In this document: positions 14,601 through 20,640 of the stretch, in pieces
Layout: each line of letters begins with the position of its first letter
Position numbering within the stretch: position 1 is the stretch's first letter
From: Elusimicrobiaceae bacterium
GTDB taxonomy: Bacteria; Elusimicrobiota; Elusimicrobia; Elusimicrobiales; Elusimicrobiaceae
NCBI GenBank assembly: GCA_024405075.1
Contig: JAKSPG010000005.1
Coordinates: 1 to 20,640 of the forward strand
Reading direction: 5' to 3'
Length of the DNA stretch: 20,640 nt
Position numbers and translations under genes: made by a program
The notes under the pieces: model-generated
Told to the model about the DNA's origin: nothing
The model's database searches: none
What the model saw: the letters and a program-made list of their open reading frames with translations, nothing else

Positions 14601-16457
14601 TTGCCCGTTTGAATCGCGGAAAAACACCGGGGCACGTTGTGCCAGACGTTTTTGGCTACTGGGGGCCTGGGTTGCGGCGGATACCGTAGGTGCCTTGGAA
14701 CCGCGTTGCAACAAGATTGAACTGCCGGGGAAGTAGTAGCCTTCTGCTTCGTTCCACAACGTTTGCGGGGCCGAGACGGGTAGTAACGTGTTGATAATAC
14801 GGGCCAAATCGTCGGCCAACACGCGCATTTGTTCGCTGTTTAAATTATAAGCCGTGTGGGCGTAGTTAAATTGTTTTTCAATCCAGCGCACAATACCCAA
14901 TTGGGCGGTTACACTTCCATTGAGCGGGGCATAAATATCTACGGCATGCTTGACAAGCCTTTCGCGCTGGGAAAGACTGATTGGCAGTGAAGTTAGCAGC
15001 TGCGTCGGCCAAGTTTCTTGCAACCGCCGTTGGTAATCCTGCCACTCTTGAGCGCTTTGCATGGTTGGGCCATTAGAGGTCGGGGCCGGGCCTAACTGTT
15101 GTTGCATGGAGGGGGGCGGCGTGGTTTCTCCCCGCTCTTTGGTGCGGGTACGTGCGTACGCTTTTACGGCCTCGGCTTCGGAGTCGTTTAAGCGTCCGGC
15201 CGCACCGATAGCCAATACGCGGGTATCGGTGCCATGTTGCGGGCCCGACATTTCTACTAGAAAAGAGATCGCTTCAGCAAACACAGCAGGTTTTACCGAG
15301 GTGTTTTCCAACTGTTCCACCAACGTGCCGAACAGTGTGCCCAGCATATCGGAATGACGGTTTTGCATGGGAGTTGGGCCAAGTGCGCTCGGTTTATCTT
15401 CAATGGCATCCACCAAGCTATATAAGTCGGATACTTTTTCCCGGATCAGCGCGTAGTTGACGGCAAATTGTACCTCCAAAATGCGGTTCAACATTCCACC
15501 GCCGACGTCGTTTCCGCTTGCGAACATATAGCTTAAACCATCTATAAATTCTTCTATCCGCTCTGCCAGGCGGTTATGTTCCTGCTTCATCGTCCGGCTT
15601 TCGTTTTGGAAGGACAAAGCAAATTGTTCGTACGTGTTTTCGCTGATAGGGTCTTGCATGCCAGCTGTTTTGTAGGCCAAGTGTGCCTGCCACAACATGA
15701 CCCGCAGGGTACCCCGGGCCAGCACATCACCGCGGGCAGCACCTCGTAACCGGTGGAAGGCACGTGCCTGCAGGCGGGGTAAAATGTGCTTAAGGGTTTT
15801 GGCATCCTCCGGGTTGGTGTATTGGGAAAGCACGTAAAATACATATTCCGCTGCGTAAGTGGTAAGCAACAAGGAATTGTATTCGTCTACATTGGATCCT
15901 TGCAAACCGTAAGGGGTAATGTCGCCGTCTATCGGGTCAATGACTTCTATTAAATCTTCCAAGGTGGCTTCGCCGTAACTCAGCCATTCCAAGAACGCAT
16001 TTTGCGGCCGGGTTTGTTGAGCCAGTAAGTCCATTTGCCGCTGCATGGAGGCCCGCCCGGGCGGATTGTAGGCCGTAGTGCTGGCCACGTGAGGGGGCGG
16101 CACGTTCGGGTCAAAGTTGGACAAGAGGGTATCCACCCGCAGATATTCTGCAGTCGTTTCGTGCATTTTTTGCACGACATTTTTTAGGTCTTGGTACGAA
16201 ATGTCTTCTTCCTCGTATTTGAGGGCCAAATCCAACATGACGGTAGCGTACAATTCTTCCAGTTCTTCGTGTGTTTGGGCCGTGCGGAAGGAGGTTTCAT
16301 CTAAAGGGGTTTCTTGTTCTTGGTTTTGCGCTTGAGTGGCTACTTGGCGATAGAGGTCCGCACGCGACGGGGTGGCCTGCTGCGCCTGGGCCAACTGTGG
16401 GGCGAATAGGTAAAAACTAAATACAAAAATCATTAGACGGCTAATCCAAGTAATCAT
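11646..16457 (-). CDS. Giant exported protein with internal J-domain (1603 aa)
   Basis: The overall family is not recognised. In order: a Sec signal peptide (1-25, ending AQA); a mostly helical region to about 440 with HEAT-like character near 390-435; a Pro/Thr linker; a further helical region; a hydrophobic stretch at about 643-670; a very basic segment (678-755); a low-complexity Pro/Thr/Ala linker (about 775-815); an unknown region; a J-domain at about 1009-1073 with the HPD motif at 1039-1041 (13335-13343); and a long Gln/Glu-rich, coiled-coil-like tail (1295-1590). If 643-670 spans the membrane, the basic flank and J-domain would lie in the cytosol by the positive-inside rule; if not, the J-domain is extracytoplasmic. 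Cysteines are very few. The start has AAGGAGG 8 bases upstream and its own promoter. A J-domain implies an Hsp70 partner, which is not encoded here. Confidence 0.85.
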   Translation of the reverse strand: MITWISRLMIFVFSFYLFAPQLAQAQQATPSRADLYRQVATQAQNQEQETPLDETSFRTAQTHEELEELYATVMLDLALKYEEEDISYQDLKNVVQKMHETTAEYLRVDTLLSNFDPNVPPPHVASTTAYNPPGRASMQRQMDLLAQQTRPQNAFLEWLSYGEATLEDLIEVIDPIDGDITPYGLQGSNVDEYNSLLLTTYAAEYVFYVLSQYTNPEDAKTLKHILPRLQARAFHRLRGAARGDVLARGTLRVMLWQAHLAYKTAGMQDPISENTYEQFALSFQNESRTMKQEHNRLAERIEEFIDGLSYMFASGNDVGGGMLNRILEVQFAVNYALIREKVSDLYSLVDAIEDKPSALGPTPMQNRHSDMLGTLFGTLVEQLENTSVKPAVFAEAISFLVEMSGPQHGTDTRVLAIGAAGRLNDSEAEAVKAYARTRTKERGETTPPPSMQQQLGPAPTSNGPTMQSAQEWQDYQRRLQETWPTQLLTSLPISLSQRERLVKHAVDIYAPLNGSVTAQLGIVRWIEKQFNYAHTAYNLNSEQMRVLADDLARIINTLLPVSAPQTLWNEAEGYYFPGSSILLQRGSKAPTVSAATQAPSSQKRLAQRAPVFFRDSNGQTVPVYSENILNPLKVEAENQEAGVNLVVDTVLWMFIFKAIKLAFQALKTVVQFSPAAFRAGFKVGVSTRRAAWTRTMQEARAGAGIGPEVKNLSLAQRWQVLKEFRFKDALNFRQAWSKAAKRFGGKIRQGWAYRQSAEEMLAERGITEVTTRTEQVRPSTAPSTTPSAGPAPIGEPPTALPSPADVGPAATTTPGWISMPVSRRGFGYIAGPTAQAGATPFWKRMWQSWTGNIPDPTKFTFISQRPAAIALNSEVGLVKQPVTFLEFDASTFGTQTSHLVHAFGGNFPSLASPITLANINSPLSKARLLYILQSEGMNVSLLSAEEQLGALLTQMTSSGLQTDKYPFPGSRSFDYYAFDGTQWRAVTPREFEQFSTALNQQAASLESTMPNYYQVLGVQPNASAQEIKRAYFKLARQYHPDKVVGLPEAERKIAEENFKIFNEAYRNLTQLIEGETITIKGQQVASRAAYDELLGKTMLDLTKPVAAEGLPFTLHPDPASGCPLAVSPHQTITELGLPEGGAFNPIQDAQAFGVNGSNVGGDLAPQLAEHLRYTGQADAFLSAPVRLASNPVINNFWSMFKTFGITFPILDRWAYSAQNRMRTEGTQQASQELMDLYGDVFTPDPEDLPTAPTQPTYPDIMADLNAHYTTESEISAGASFLWLADGLRTTFGTFRTTAAEREQVEYAANKIKFSRALEQIPLNRDLRGDLAFAEQQRVAYEQAAVEDPAYAEQYQAMAQLLTDYHQQLEGIQQIQNAKRRQKRFNEARNEFEASFQQTRETLERTSLKDSIVASLQFLENQQAQIIGQATIYNSVQQERIVNLFNQTRSELQRIDQMEDVNAALADYNRVINTFTQEVNRLYAAAEEDATLKAWDQRGDDTIQRFLEEDWQQTISIYEGVFPSRFAPYGQEAVNACNALWQASKQELRNILNSRTLTVREKEARYQQRASQLYNEMSTLLNGYEIESRRDLEETLPDVSPQSN
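13233..13433 (-). other. J-domain within the giant protein
   Basis: Residues 1009-1075 read like DnaJ helices I-IV: NYYQVLGVQPNAS, EIKRAYFKLARQYHPDK with the invariant HPD, then EAERKIAEENFKIFNEAYRNL. No Gly/Phe region or zinc-finger domain of classical DnaJ follows, so this is a class C (J-domain only) arrangement. Confidence 0.9.
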
Positions 16458-16487
16458 AAGAAATGCCTCCTTGCGGCAACGTCACTC

Positions 16488-16516
16488 TGTATAGGTAGTA
16501 TATAGTTTTTGCGCAA
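16488..16516 (-). promoter_or_regulatory. Promoter candidate for the giant J-domain gene
   Basis: On the minus strand, TTGCGC (16511-16516), a 17-base spacer and TATACA (16488-16493). Each box is only a partial match. The -35 overlaps a 14-base perfect palindrome TTTTTGCGCAAAAA at 16506-16519, which could be an operator. Confidence 0.4.
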
Positions 16517-16539
16517 AAAGAAAAGGCCCAGACTATTCG

Positions 16540-16576
16540 AAAAAAAGTCCTAACCGCTTTTAGGTCTTTGGACCTA
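16540..16576 (-). terminator. Second phoH2 terminator, with an overlapping alternative hairpin
   Basis: On the minus strand, GACCTAA pairs imperfectly with TTAGGAC (16547-16566) just before a run of seven T (16540-16546). An upstream perfect 6-bp hairpin, TAGGTC/GACCTA (16561-16576), shares four bases with it, so only one of the two can form. Confidence 0.6.
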
Positions 16577-16591
16577 TTTGTTGTAAACAGC

Positions 16592-16622
16592 ACAGGCAGC
16601 CCGGCTGATGCGGGCTGCCTGT
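16592..16622 (-). terminator. Strong hairpin after phoH2
   Basis: A 12-bp GC-rich stem ACAGGCAGCCCG/CGGGCTGCCTGT with a 7-base loop starts 11 bases after the phoH2 stop codon. No good T-run follows on the minus strand, so it may end transcription together with the downstream hairpin or protect the 3' end of the message. Confidence 0.65.
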
Positions 16623-16632
16623 ACCAAACCAA

Positions 16633-17958
16633 CTATAACAATTTGGAAGCCAAATCCGCCAGACGGCTACGTTCCGTTTTGGTAAACGTAATGTGCCCGT
16701 AGGATTTTTGGCCTTTTAACCGGTCCACCAAATACGTGAGCCCGTTGGACTCCACATCCAAATACGGTGTATCAATTTGATACGGGTCCCCGGTGATGAC
16801 GACTTTGGTGCCGTCCCCGGCGCGGGTAAGAATTGTTTTTATTTCGTGCGGGGTCAAGTTTTGGGCATCGTCCACAATCATATATTGCCCCGGCAACGAA
16901 CGGCCGCGCATGTGGGTAACGGAAGCAATTTCAATTTTGCCGCTATCCAATAAATAGTGTGCTTTTTCTTCCCCTTCATCGGGGTTTTTGCGGTCCGCCA
17001 AGAAGGCCAAGTTGTCGTAAATAGCCCCCATCCAGGCCTCCAGCTTTTCTTCTTTAGTACCGGGCAGGAAACCTAAATCTTTCCCCACCGGGACAATGGA
17101 GCGGCATACCACCATGCGACGGTAGGCGTTTTCATCCATGGTGCGTTGCAACCCGGTGGCCAGCGTGATGAGCGTTTTACCGGTTCCGGCCGTTCCCACC
17201 AGGGTAACGATATCCAAACTGTCGTCCAGCAATAGCTCCATAGCAAAGCGTTGCTCCTTGTTGAGCGGTTTAATGCCCCAGGCAACCGGGTCCTGCCCGG
17301 ACAGCGGATGCAATACAAATTTGTCGTCGTTGGAAATCCGCCCAATGGCTGATTTTTTGCTACCGTCGTTTGTTTTTAAAATAACAAACTGGTTGGGGAA
17401 ATAGAGCGTTGGATCCATCGCCAGTTGTTTTTTTTGGTAGAATTCGTCAATTTGGGCCGGGTCTACTTCTACTTCTGCTACCCCGGTATAGAGTTGATCC
17501 ACGTTTACTTTATCGCTGGTGTAATCTTGCGCGGCCAGGCCCAACGCTTCGGCCTTGAGGCGCATGTTGATGTCTTTGGTCACTACAAACACCGGGCGTG
17601 CATTTTTTTTATATGAGCCTTCTTTTTTGCTCAGCGTGTAAGCGATGTTTAAAATGGAATTGTCCGCTTTGTTAAACGCCAGCGATTGCGGCAGCAAGTT
17701 GGGTTTGTCTAGCTCAATGCGTAGGGTGCCCCCTTGCGGCAAGGTAACCCCTTCGTTGAGCCGCCCTTGTGTGCGCATATCGTCCAGCGTGCGGGAAACC
17801 ATGCGAGCATTTTTGCCGCGGGTGCCGGATTCGTTTTTAAACGCGTCCAGTTCTTCAATAACGGCCATAGGGATAATGATGTCGTTATCCTCAAAAGCGT
17901 GTAAACATTCCACATCGTGTAGCAAGACGTTCGTATCTAAAATAAATGTTTTTTTCAT
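16633..17958 (-). CDS. phoH2: PIN domain-PhoH ATPase (PhoH2/YlaK type, 441 aa)
   Basis: The N-terminal PIN ribonuclease domain (about 1-145) has its acidic set at D8, E35/E36, D99 and D129. The C-terminal PhoH domain is a P-loop ATPase with Walker A GTAGTGKT (255-262) and Walker B YMIVDDAQ (359-366), followed by VVITGDPYQID (387-396). Fused PIN-PhoH proteins of about 440 residues (YlaK in Bacillus, PhoH2 in mycobacteria) act as RNA helicase/ribonucleases. All key residues appear present. The start is supported by AAGGGGA just upstream and a good promoter at 17996-18024. It is transcribed alone, with two hairpins separating it from the giant gene downstream and a divergent GH57 gene upstream. 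Confidence 0.93.
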   Translation of the reverse strand: MKKTFILDTNVLLHDVECLHAFEDNDIIIPMAVIEELDAFKNESGTRGKNARMVSRTLDDMRTQGRLNEGVTLPQGGTLRIELDKPNLLPQSLAFNKADNSILNIAYTLSKKEGSYKKNARPVFVVTKDINMRLKAEALGLAAQDYTSDKVNVDQLYTGVAEVEVDPAQIDEFYQKKQLAMDPTLYFPNQFVILKTNDGSKKSAIGRISNDDKFVLHPLSGQDPVAWGIKPLNKEQRFAMELLLDDSLDIVTLVGTAGTGKTLITLATGLQRTMDENAYRRMVVCRSIVPVGKDLGFLPGTKEEKLEAWMGAIYDNLAFLADRKNPDEGEEKAHYLLDSGKIEIASVTHMRGRSLPGQYMIVDDAQNLTPHEIKTILTRAGDGTKVVITGDPYQIDTPYLDVESNGLTYLVDRLKGQKSYGHITFTKTERSRLADLASKLL

Positions 17959-17995
17959 AGGGTCCCCTTCGCTAAAGCGTAGTGCAACTACTCAT

Positions 17996-18024
17996 AGTAT
18001 AGACTTGTTTGAGAAGAAAATCAA
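17996..18024 (-). promoter_or_regulatory. Sigma70-type promoter for phoH2
   Basis: On the minus strand, TTGATT (18019-18024), a 17-base spacer and TATACT (17996-18001, 5 of 6). The predicted start near 17989 gives a leader of about 30 bases. Confidence 0.65.
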
Positions 18025-18091
18025 GCGTTTCTTCTTCGGCAGTGCAAAAACCGCATATGTTTTTTAGCTCCAAATGGGTTAAAATATATAT

Positions 18092-20452
18092 ATGAAATAC
18101 CTTTGTATACACGGACATTTCTACCAACCCCCGCGCGAAAATGCCTGGTTGGAAGAAATTGAACAGCAAGACAGCGCGGCCCCATTCCACGACTGGAACG
18201 AGCGCATTTGCGCCGAGTGTTACTCTCCCAACGCACTGGCGCGTTTGTTAGACAACCAACAAAATTTAATTGCCCTTACCAACAATTATTCCCGCATCAG
18301 TTTTAACTTTGGGCCGACGTTGCTTTCCTGGCTGGAAAAGAAAGAACCGGAAGTGTATCAAGCCATTTTAGAGGCCGATAAAATCAGCCGGACCCGCTTT
18401 GGCGGCCATGGGAGTGCAATTGCGCAAGCATATAATCACATGATATTACCGCTGGCTAACGCGCATGATAAAGAAACTCAAATCAAATGGGGCATTGCCG
18501 ATTTTACCCGCCGTTTCGGTCGCACGCCGGAAGCACTGTGGCTGGCGGAAACGGCTTGCGATACTCCTACGCTTTGCGCGCTGGCGGATGCGGGGATGAA
18601 ATTTGTTATTTTGGCTCCCGGTCAGTGCGCGCGTGTTCGCAAAATCGGCACGCAGGAATGGCAAGAGGTCGGCGCGGCCGTGGATCCAAAACGCGCCTAC
18701 GAATGCAACTTGCCCAACGGTAAACAAATTGCGCTGTTTTTTTACGATGGGCCGGTTTCGCAAGGAATTGCTTTTGCGGATACCTTGTCATCGGGCGAGA
18801 AGTTTGCCTCGCGTTTGTTTAGCCCGTATACTAACGGGCCCGAGGACCAACTGATGCACATCGCTACCGATGGGGAAACGTACGGTCACCACCAAAAATT
18901 TGCCGATATGGCGTTGGCATACTGCCTTAAAAAAGTGGAAGAAAATCCGGACGTAGAACTTACCGTATACGGTGAATTTTTAGAAAAACACCCACCGCTT
19001 TACGAAGCTCAAATTGTGGAAAATTCCTCCTGGAGTTGTTTCCACGGGGTGGAACGGTGGCGGGCCGATTGCGGGTGTAACTCGGGTCGGGCGGGTTGGC
19101 ATCAAAAATGGCGCGCGCCGTTGCGCGCCGCGTTGGATTTTGTGCGCGATGAGCTGGTTAAAACTTTTGAAACAGTCGGCGCGCAGTATTTTAAGGACCC
19201 GTGGGCCGCGCGCAACGATTATGTAGATTTAATCAACGACCGCAGTTTAGATGCCCAACACTGCTTTTTCCTAAAACACGCGACCGAAAAAGCCTGGAAC
19301 GACCGCGTCGGGGCACTCATGCTGTTGGAAATGCAGAAAAATGCGCTTTTTATGTACACAAGCTGCGGTTGGTTTTTTGACGAAATCAGTGGGATTGAAA
19401 CCGTGCAGATTATGCAATATGCTTGCCGGGCGTTGGAACTTAATAAGCGCCTAACGGGTAACGATTTGGAGCCGGCTTTTGTGGAAAAACTGTCCTTGGC
19501 ACCCAGCAATTTAAAAGAACTTAAAAACGGGGCACGGGTATACGAGCGGTACGTAAAACCGCAGGCCATGTCCGTGGAGAAAATAGCGTTGCAACACGTT
19601 ATTTCACTCATGGCAGACGAAACTATCAACCCGCACCGGGCATTTGCGTGGGAGGTGCTTGCGTTTACGCTGCGCAAATTAACGGCACCGGATGGTACTT
19701 TATGGACGGGGGAAATCACGTTAAAGTCCACCGTGACGCTGGTGGAAAAAGCGTTACAGTTTGCCGTGCTTCGCCGTGGTGCAGCCGATTTTGTGTGCGC
19801 CGCGCAGGAAAAATCGGACGCTGCGGCCGTGGCGTTTGAGGAATTGGAAAAACTTTTTAACGCACAAGATTACGATGAAATTGAAACGTACTTGTCGCAA
19901 CATTTTGCGCATACGTATCCGTTAGCGGCCATGCTTAATGATGTGCGGCGTAAGGTGGTAGTCAGCACGTTGCGTCAAATGGATGACCGTACCGATCAAG
20001 GGTTTACGCGCTTGTTTGAAGAGCAATACCCAGTCGTGCGGGAGTTACAGCTAATCGGAGCTCCGGTGCCGCAGACGTTTGGAACGGTAGCTTCGTTTGT
20101 GCTGGGGCAGGACATTGTGGCGGAGATCCGTGCAGCACACCTAAACATTCCGGCACTGGAGGAACTTATGGAAGATGTGAAAGCACTCAACTTAAAGCTC
20201 CCGCCGCAAGTGCACCAAGCCGCTACCGAGAAAGCAACATCACTGGCGTTTGCGTTTGCGCGCAATCCGGAAGACAAAATGACCGCCATGAAATTGGTGG
20301 AAATGCTCAACTATGCCGAGATCTTTGGCTTTAAGGTAGACAGCGTTAAAGCGCAGGAATTTGTCTTTATAGGTATTGAAAATTTAGGCGAAGAAGCCAA
20401 AAACAAAGACATTGTCCGTGCGTTGGCACGTAAATTAAAAATCGCGCTTTGA
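18092..20452 (+). CDS. GH57 family glycosidase with DUF3536 (786 aa)
   Basis: This is a cytosolic (no signal peptide) family 57 glycoside hydrolase, a group acting on alpha-glucans (amylase, amylopullulanase or branching activities). Conserved GH57 motifs are HGHFYQPPRE at 7-16, WLAETACD with the likely nucleophile E153, and ATDGETYGHH with the likely acid D260. The second half (from about 420) matches the all-helical DUF3536 type that often follows this catalytic domain. The first motif lies at residue 7, which fixes the start. The region upstream has no clear Shine-Dalgarno; TAAAAT at 18080-18085 could be a -10 placing the transcript start at or next to the ATG (leaderless). The substrate cannot be told; glycogen or maltodextrin is the reasonable guess. 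It ends at a strong terminator. Confidence 0.9.
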   Translation: MKYLCIHGHFYQPPRENAWLEEIEQQDSAAPFHDWNERICAECYSPNALARLLDNQQNLIALTNNYSRISFNFGPTLLSWLEKKEPEVYQAILEADKISRTRFGGHGSAIAQAYNHMILPLANAHDKETQIKWGIADFTRRFGRTPEALWLAETACDTPTLCALADAGMKFVILAPGQCARVRKIGTQEWQEVGAAVDPKRAYECNLPNGKQIALFFYDGPVSQGIAFADTLSSGEKFASRLFSPYTNGPEDQLMHIATDGETYGHHQKFADMALAYCLKKVEENPDVELTVYGEFLEKHPPLYEAQIVENSSWSCFHGVERWRADCGCNSGRAGWHQKWRAPLRAALDFVRDELVKTFETVGAQYFKDPWAARNDYVDLINDRSLDAQHCFFLKHATEKAWNDRVGALMLLEMQKNALFMYTSCGWFFDEISGIETVQIMQYACRALELNKRLTGNDLEPAFVEKLSLAPSNLKELKNGARVYERYVKPQAMSVEKIALQHVISLMADETINPHRAFAWEVLAFTLRKLTAPDGTLWTGEITLKSTVTLVEKALQFAVLRRGAADFVCAAQEKSDAAAVAFEELEKLFNAQDYDEIETYLSQHFAHTYPLAAMLNDVRRKVVVSTLRQMDDRTDQGFTRLFEEQYPVVRELQLIGAPVPQTFGTVASFVLGQDIVAEIRAAHLNIPALEELMEDVKALNLKLPPQVHQAATEKATSLAFAFARNPEDKMTAMKLVEMLNYAEIFGFKVDSVKAQEFVFIGIENLGEEAKNKDIVRALARKLKIAL

Positions 20453-20478
20453 TAGTTGTTGTAGTGTCTTTTTTTTGT

Positions 20479-20511
20479 AGCGGTACAAACAAAAAGTTTG
20501 TACCGCTTTTT
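20479..20511 (+). terminator. Intrinsic terminator after GH57
   Basis: A 12-bp perfect stem AGCGGTACAAAC/GTTTGTACCGCT with loop AAAAA, ending in a T-run (20507-20511). It lies 26 bases after the stop codon. Confidence 0.9.
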
Positions 20512-20600
20512 CATGGACATAGCAAGGGAACATAACAAAAAGAGTGTGGCTAGAAGTAAGTGAAAGTCTGCTCATTATTTGCCTGCCCCCGGCAAGGGGG

Positions 20601-20628
20601 TTGACATCGTTTTTTTTTTTGATACCAT
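20601..20628 (+). promoter_or_regulatory. Possible outward promoter with T11 spacer at the window edge
   Basis: TTGACA (20601-20606), a 16-base spacer containing T11, and TACCAT (20623-20628, 4 of 6). A small CCCCC-ggcaa-GGGGG hairpin (20586-20600) ends exactly at the -35. The gene it would serve lies beyond the window. A TATAAT also occurs on the minus strand at 20632-20637, so direction is not certain. Confidence 0.4.
20606..20624 (+). repeat. 19-base T11 motif, copy 2
   Basis: It is identical to 8754-8772 (ATCG, T11, GATA). TGACA also precedes both copies, directly here and 7 bases further off at the pilin copy. Confidence 0.75.
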
Positions 20629-20640
20629 ACGATTATAACC

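Noticed and set aside
19219..19731. 170-codon minus-strand open frame inside the GH57 gene
   Set aside because: Antisense shadow; Ser/Cys-rich composition and no ribosome site.
20513..20563. 16-residue open frame after the GH57 terminator
   Set aside because: No ribosome site and no recognisable sequence; too short to support.
20586..20600. CCCCC-ggcaa-GGGGG as a terminator
   Set aside because: The stem is only 5 bp and is followed by TTGACATCG before any T-run; a strong terminator already lies at 20479-20511.
1..20640. CRISPR array, transposon, prophage, tRNA or rRNA
   Set aside because: No regularly spaced repeats, transposase or integrase frames, or cloverleaf-like intergenic sequence were seen by eye; intergenic gaps are short and accounted for.

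Overview
The window looks like a chromosomal segment of a Gram-negative, anaerobic, fermentative bacterium. An lpxB gene implies lipid A and an outer membrane. An NfnAB-type transhydrogenase pair suggests low-potential ferredoxin metabolism. Two type IV pilin-like genes share the start FTLIELLVV(V)LIIGIL and the stretch LPQYQKSVEKS. This combination fits the phylum Elusimicrobiota (Elusimicrobium-like gut bacteria). That placement is inferred from protein style only; there is no rRNA gene here to test it.

Layout, left to right. (1) 15-581 (+): a pilin-like prepilin, closed by a bidirectional terminator shared with (2) 649-2082 (-), a POT-family peptide:proton symporter. (3) 2152-6133 (-): a tight run read as Gfo/Idh/MocA oxidoreductase, then lpxB, then a Rel-type (p)ppGpp synthetase/hydrolase lacking its C-terminal regulatory half, then a small zinc-ribbon membrane protein. 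Their junctions overlap by 1-4 bases or are 3 bases apart. (4) 6271-8076 (+): a pair led by a good sigma70-type promoter, an exported alpha/beta-hydrolase fold protein and a GH3/NagZ-fold protein. Both have lost the residues that define catalysis in their families. (5) 8077-8622 (-): a second pilin gene whose stop codon directly abuts the GH3-like stop. It has a roughly 120-base leader holding a degenerate 82-base inverted repeat, and a promoter whose -35/-10 spacer is mostly an 11-base homopolymer. (6) 8931-9239 (-): a small YtxH-type protein. (7) 9333-11580 (+): NfnB/NfnA-like flavoprotein subunits. (8) 11646-16457 (-): a 1603-residue secreted or membrane-spanning protein with an internal J-domain. 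(9) 16633-17958 (-): a PIN-PhoH ATPase. (10) 18092-20452 (+): a GH57/DUF3536 glycosidase. A terminator and a possible outward promoter follow, the latter with the same 19-base T11 motif seen at the second pilin.

How the genes may fit together. Peptide uptake (POT) and NfnAB suit an amino-acid or peptide fermenter. GH57 suggests alpha-glucan handling. The oxidoreductase-lpxB-Rel run links lipid A synthesis with stringent control. The pilins and the exported proteins belong to the cell surface.

The parts most worth a second look are the J-domain inside an exported giant protein, the paired pseudo-enzymes, the short Rel with a non-canonical synthetase motif, and the homopolymer-spaced pilin promoter. 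No tRNA, rRNA, CRISPR array, transposase or phage gene was seen.
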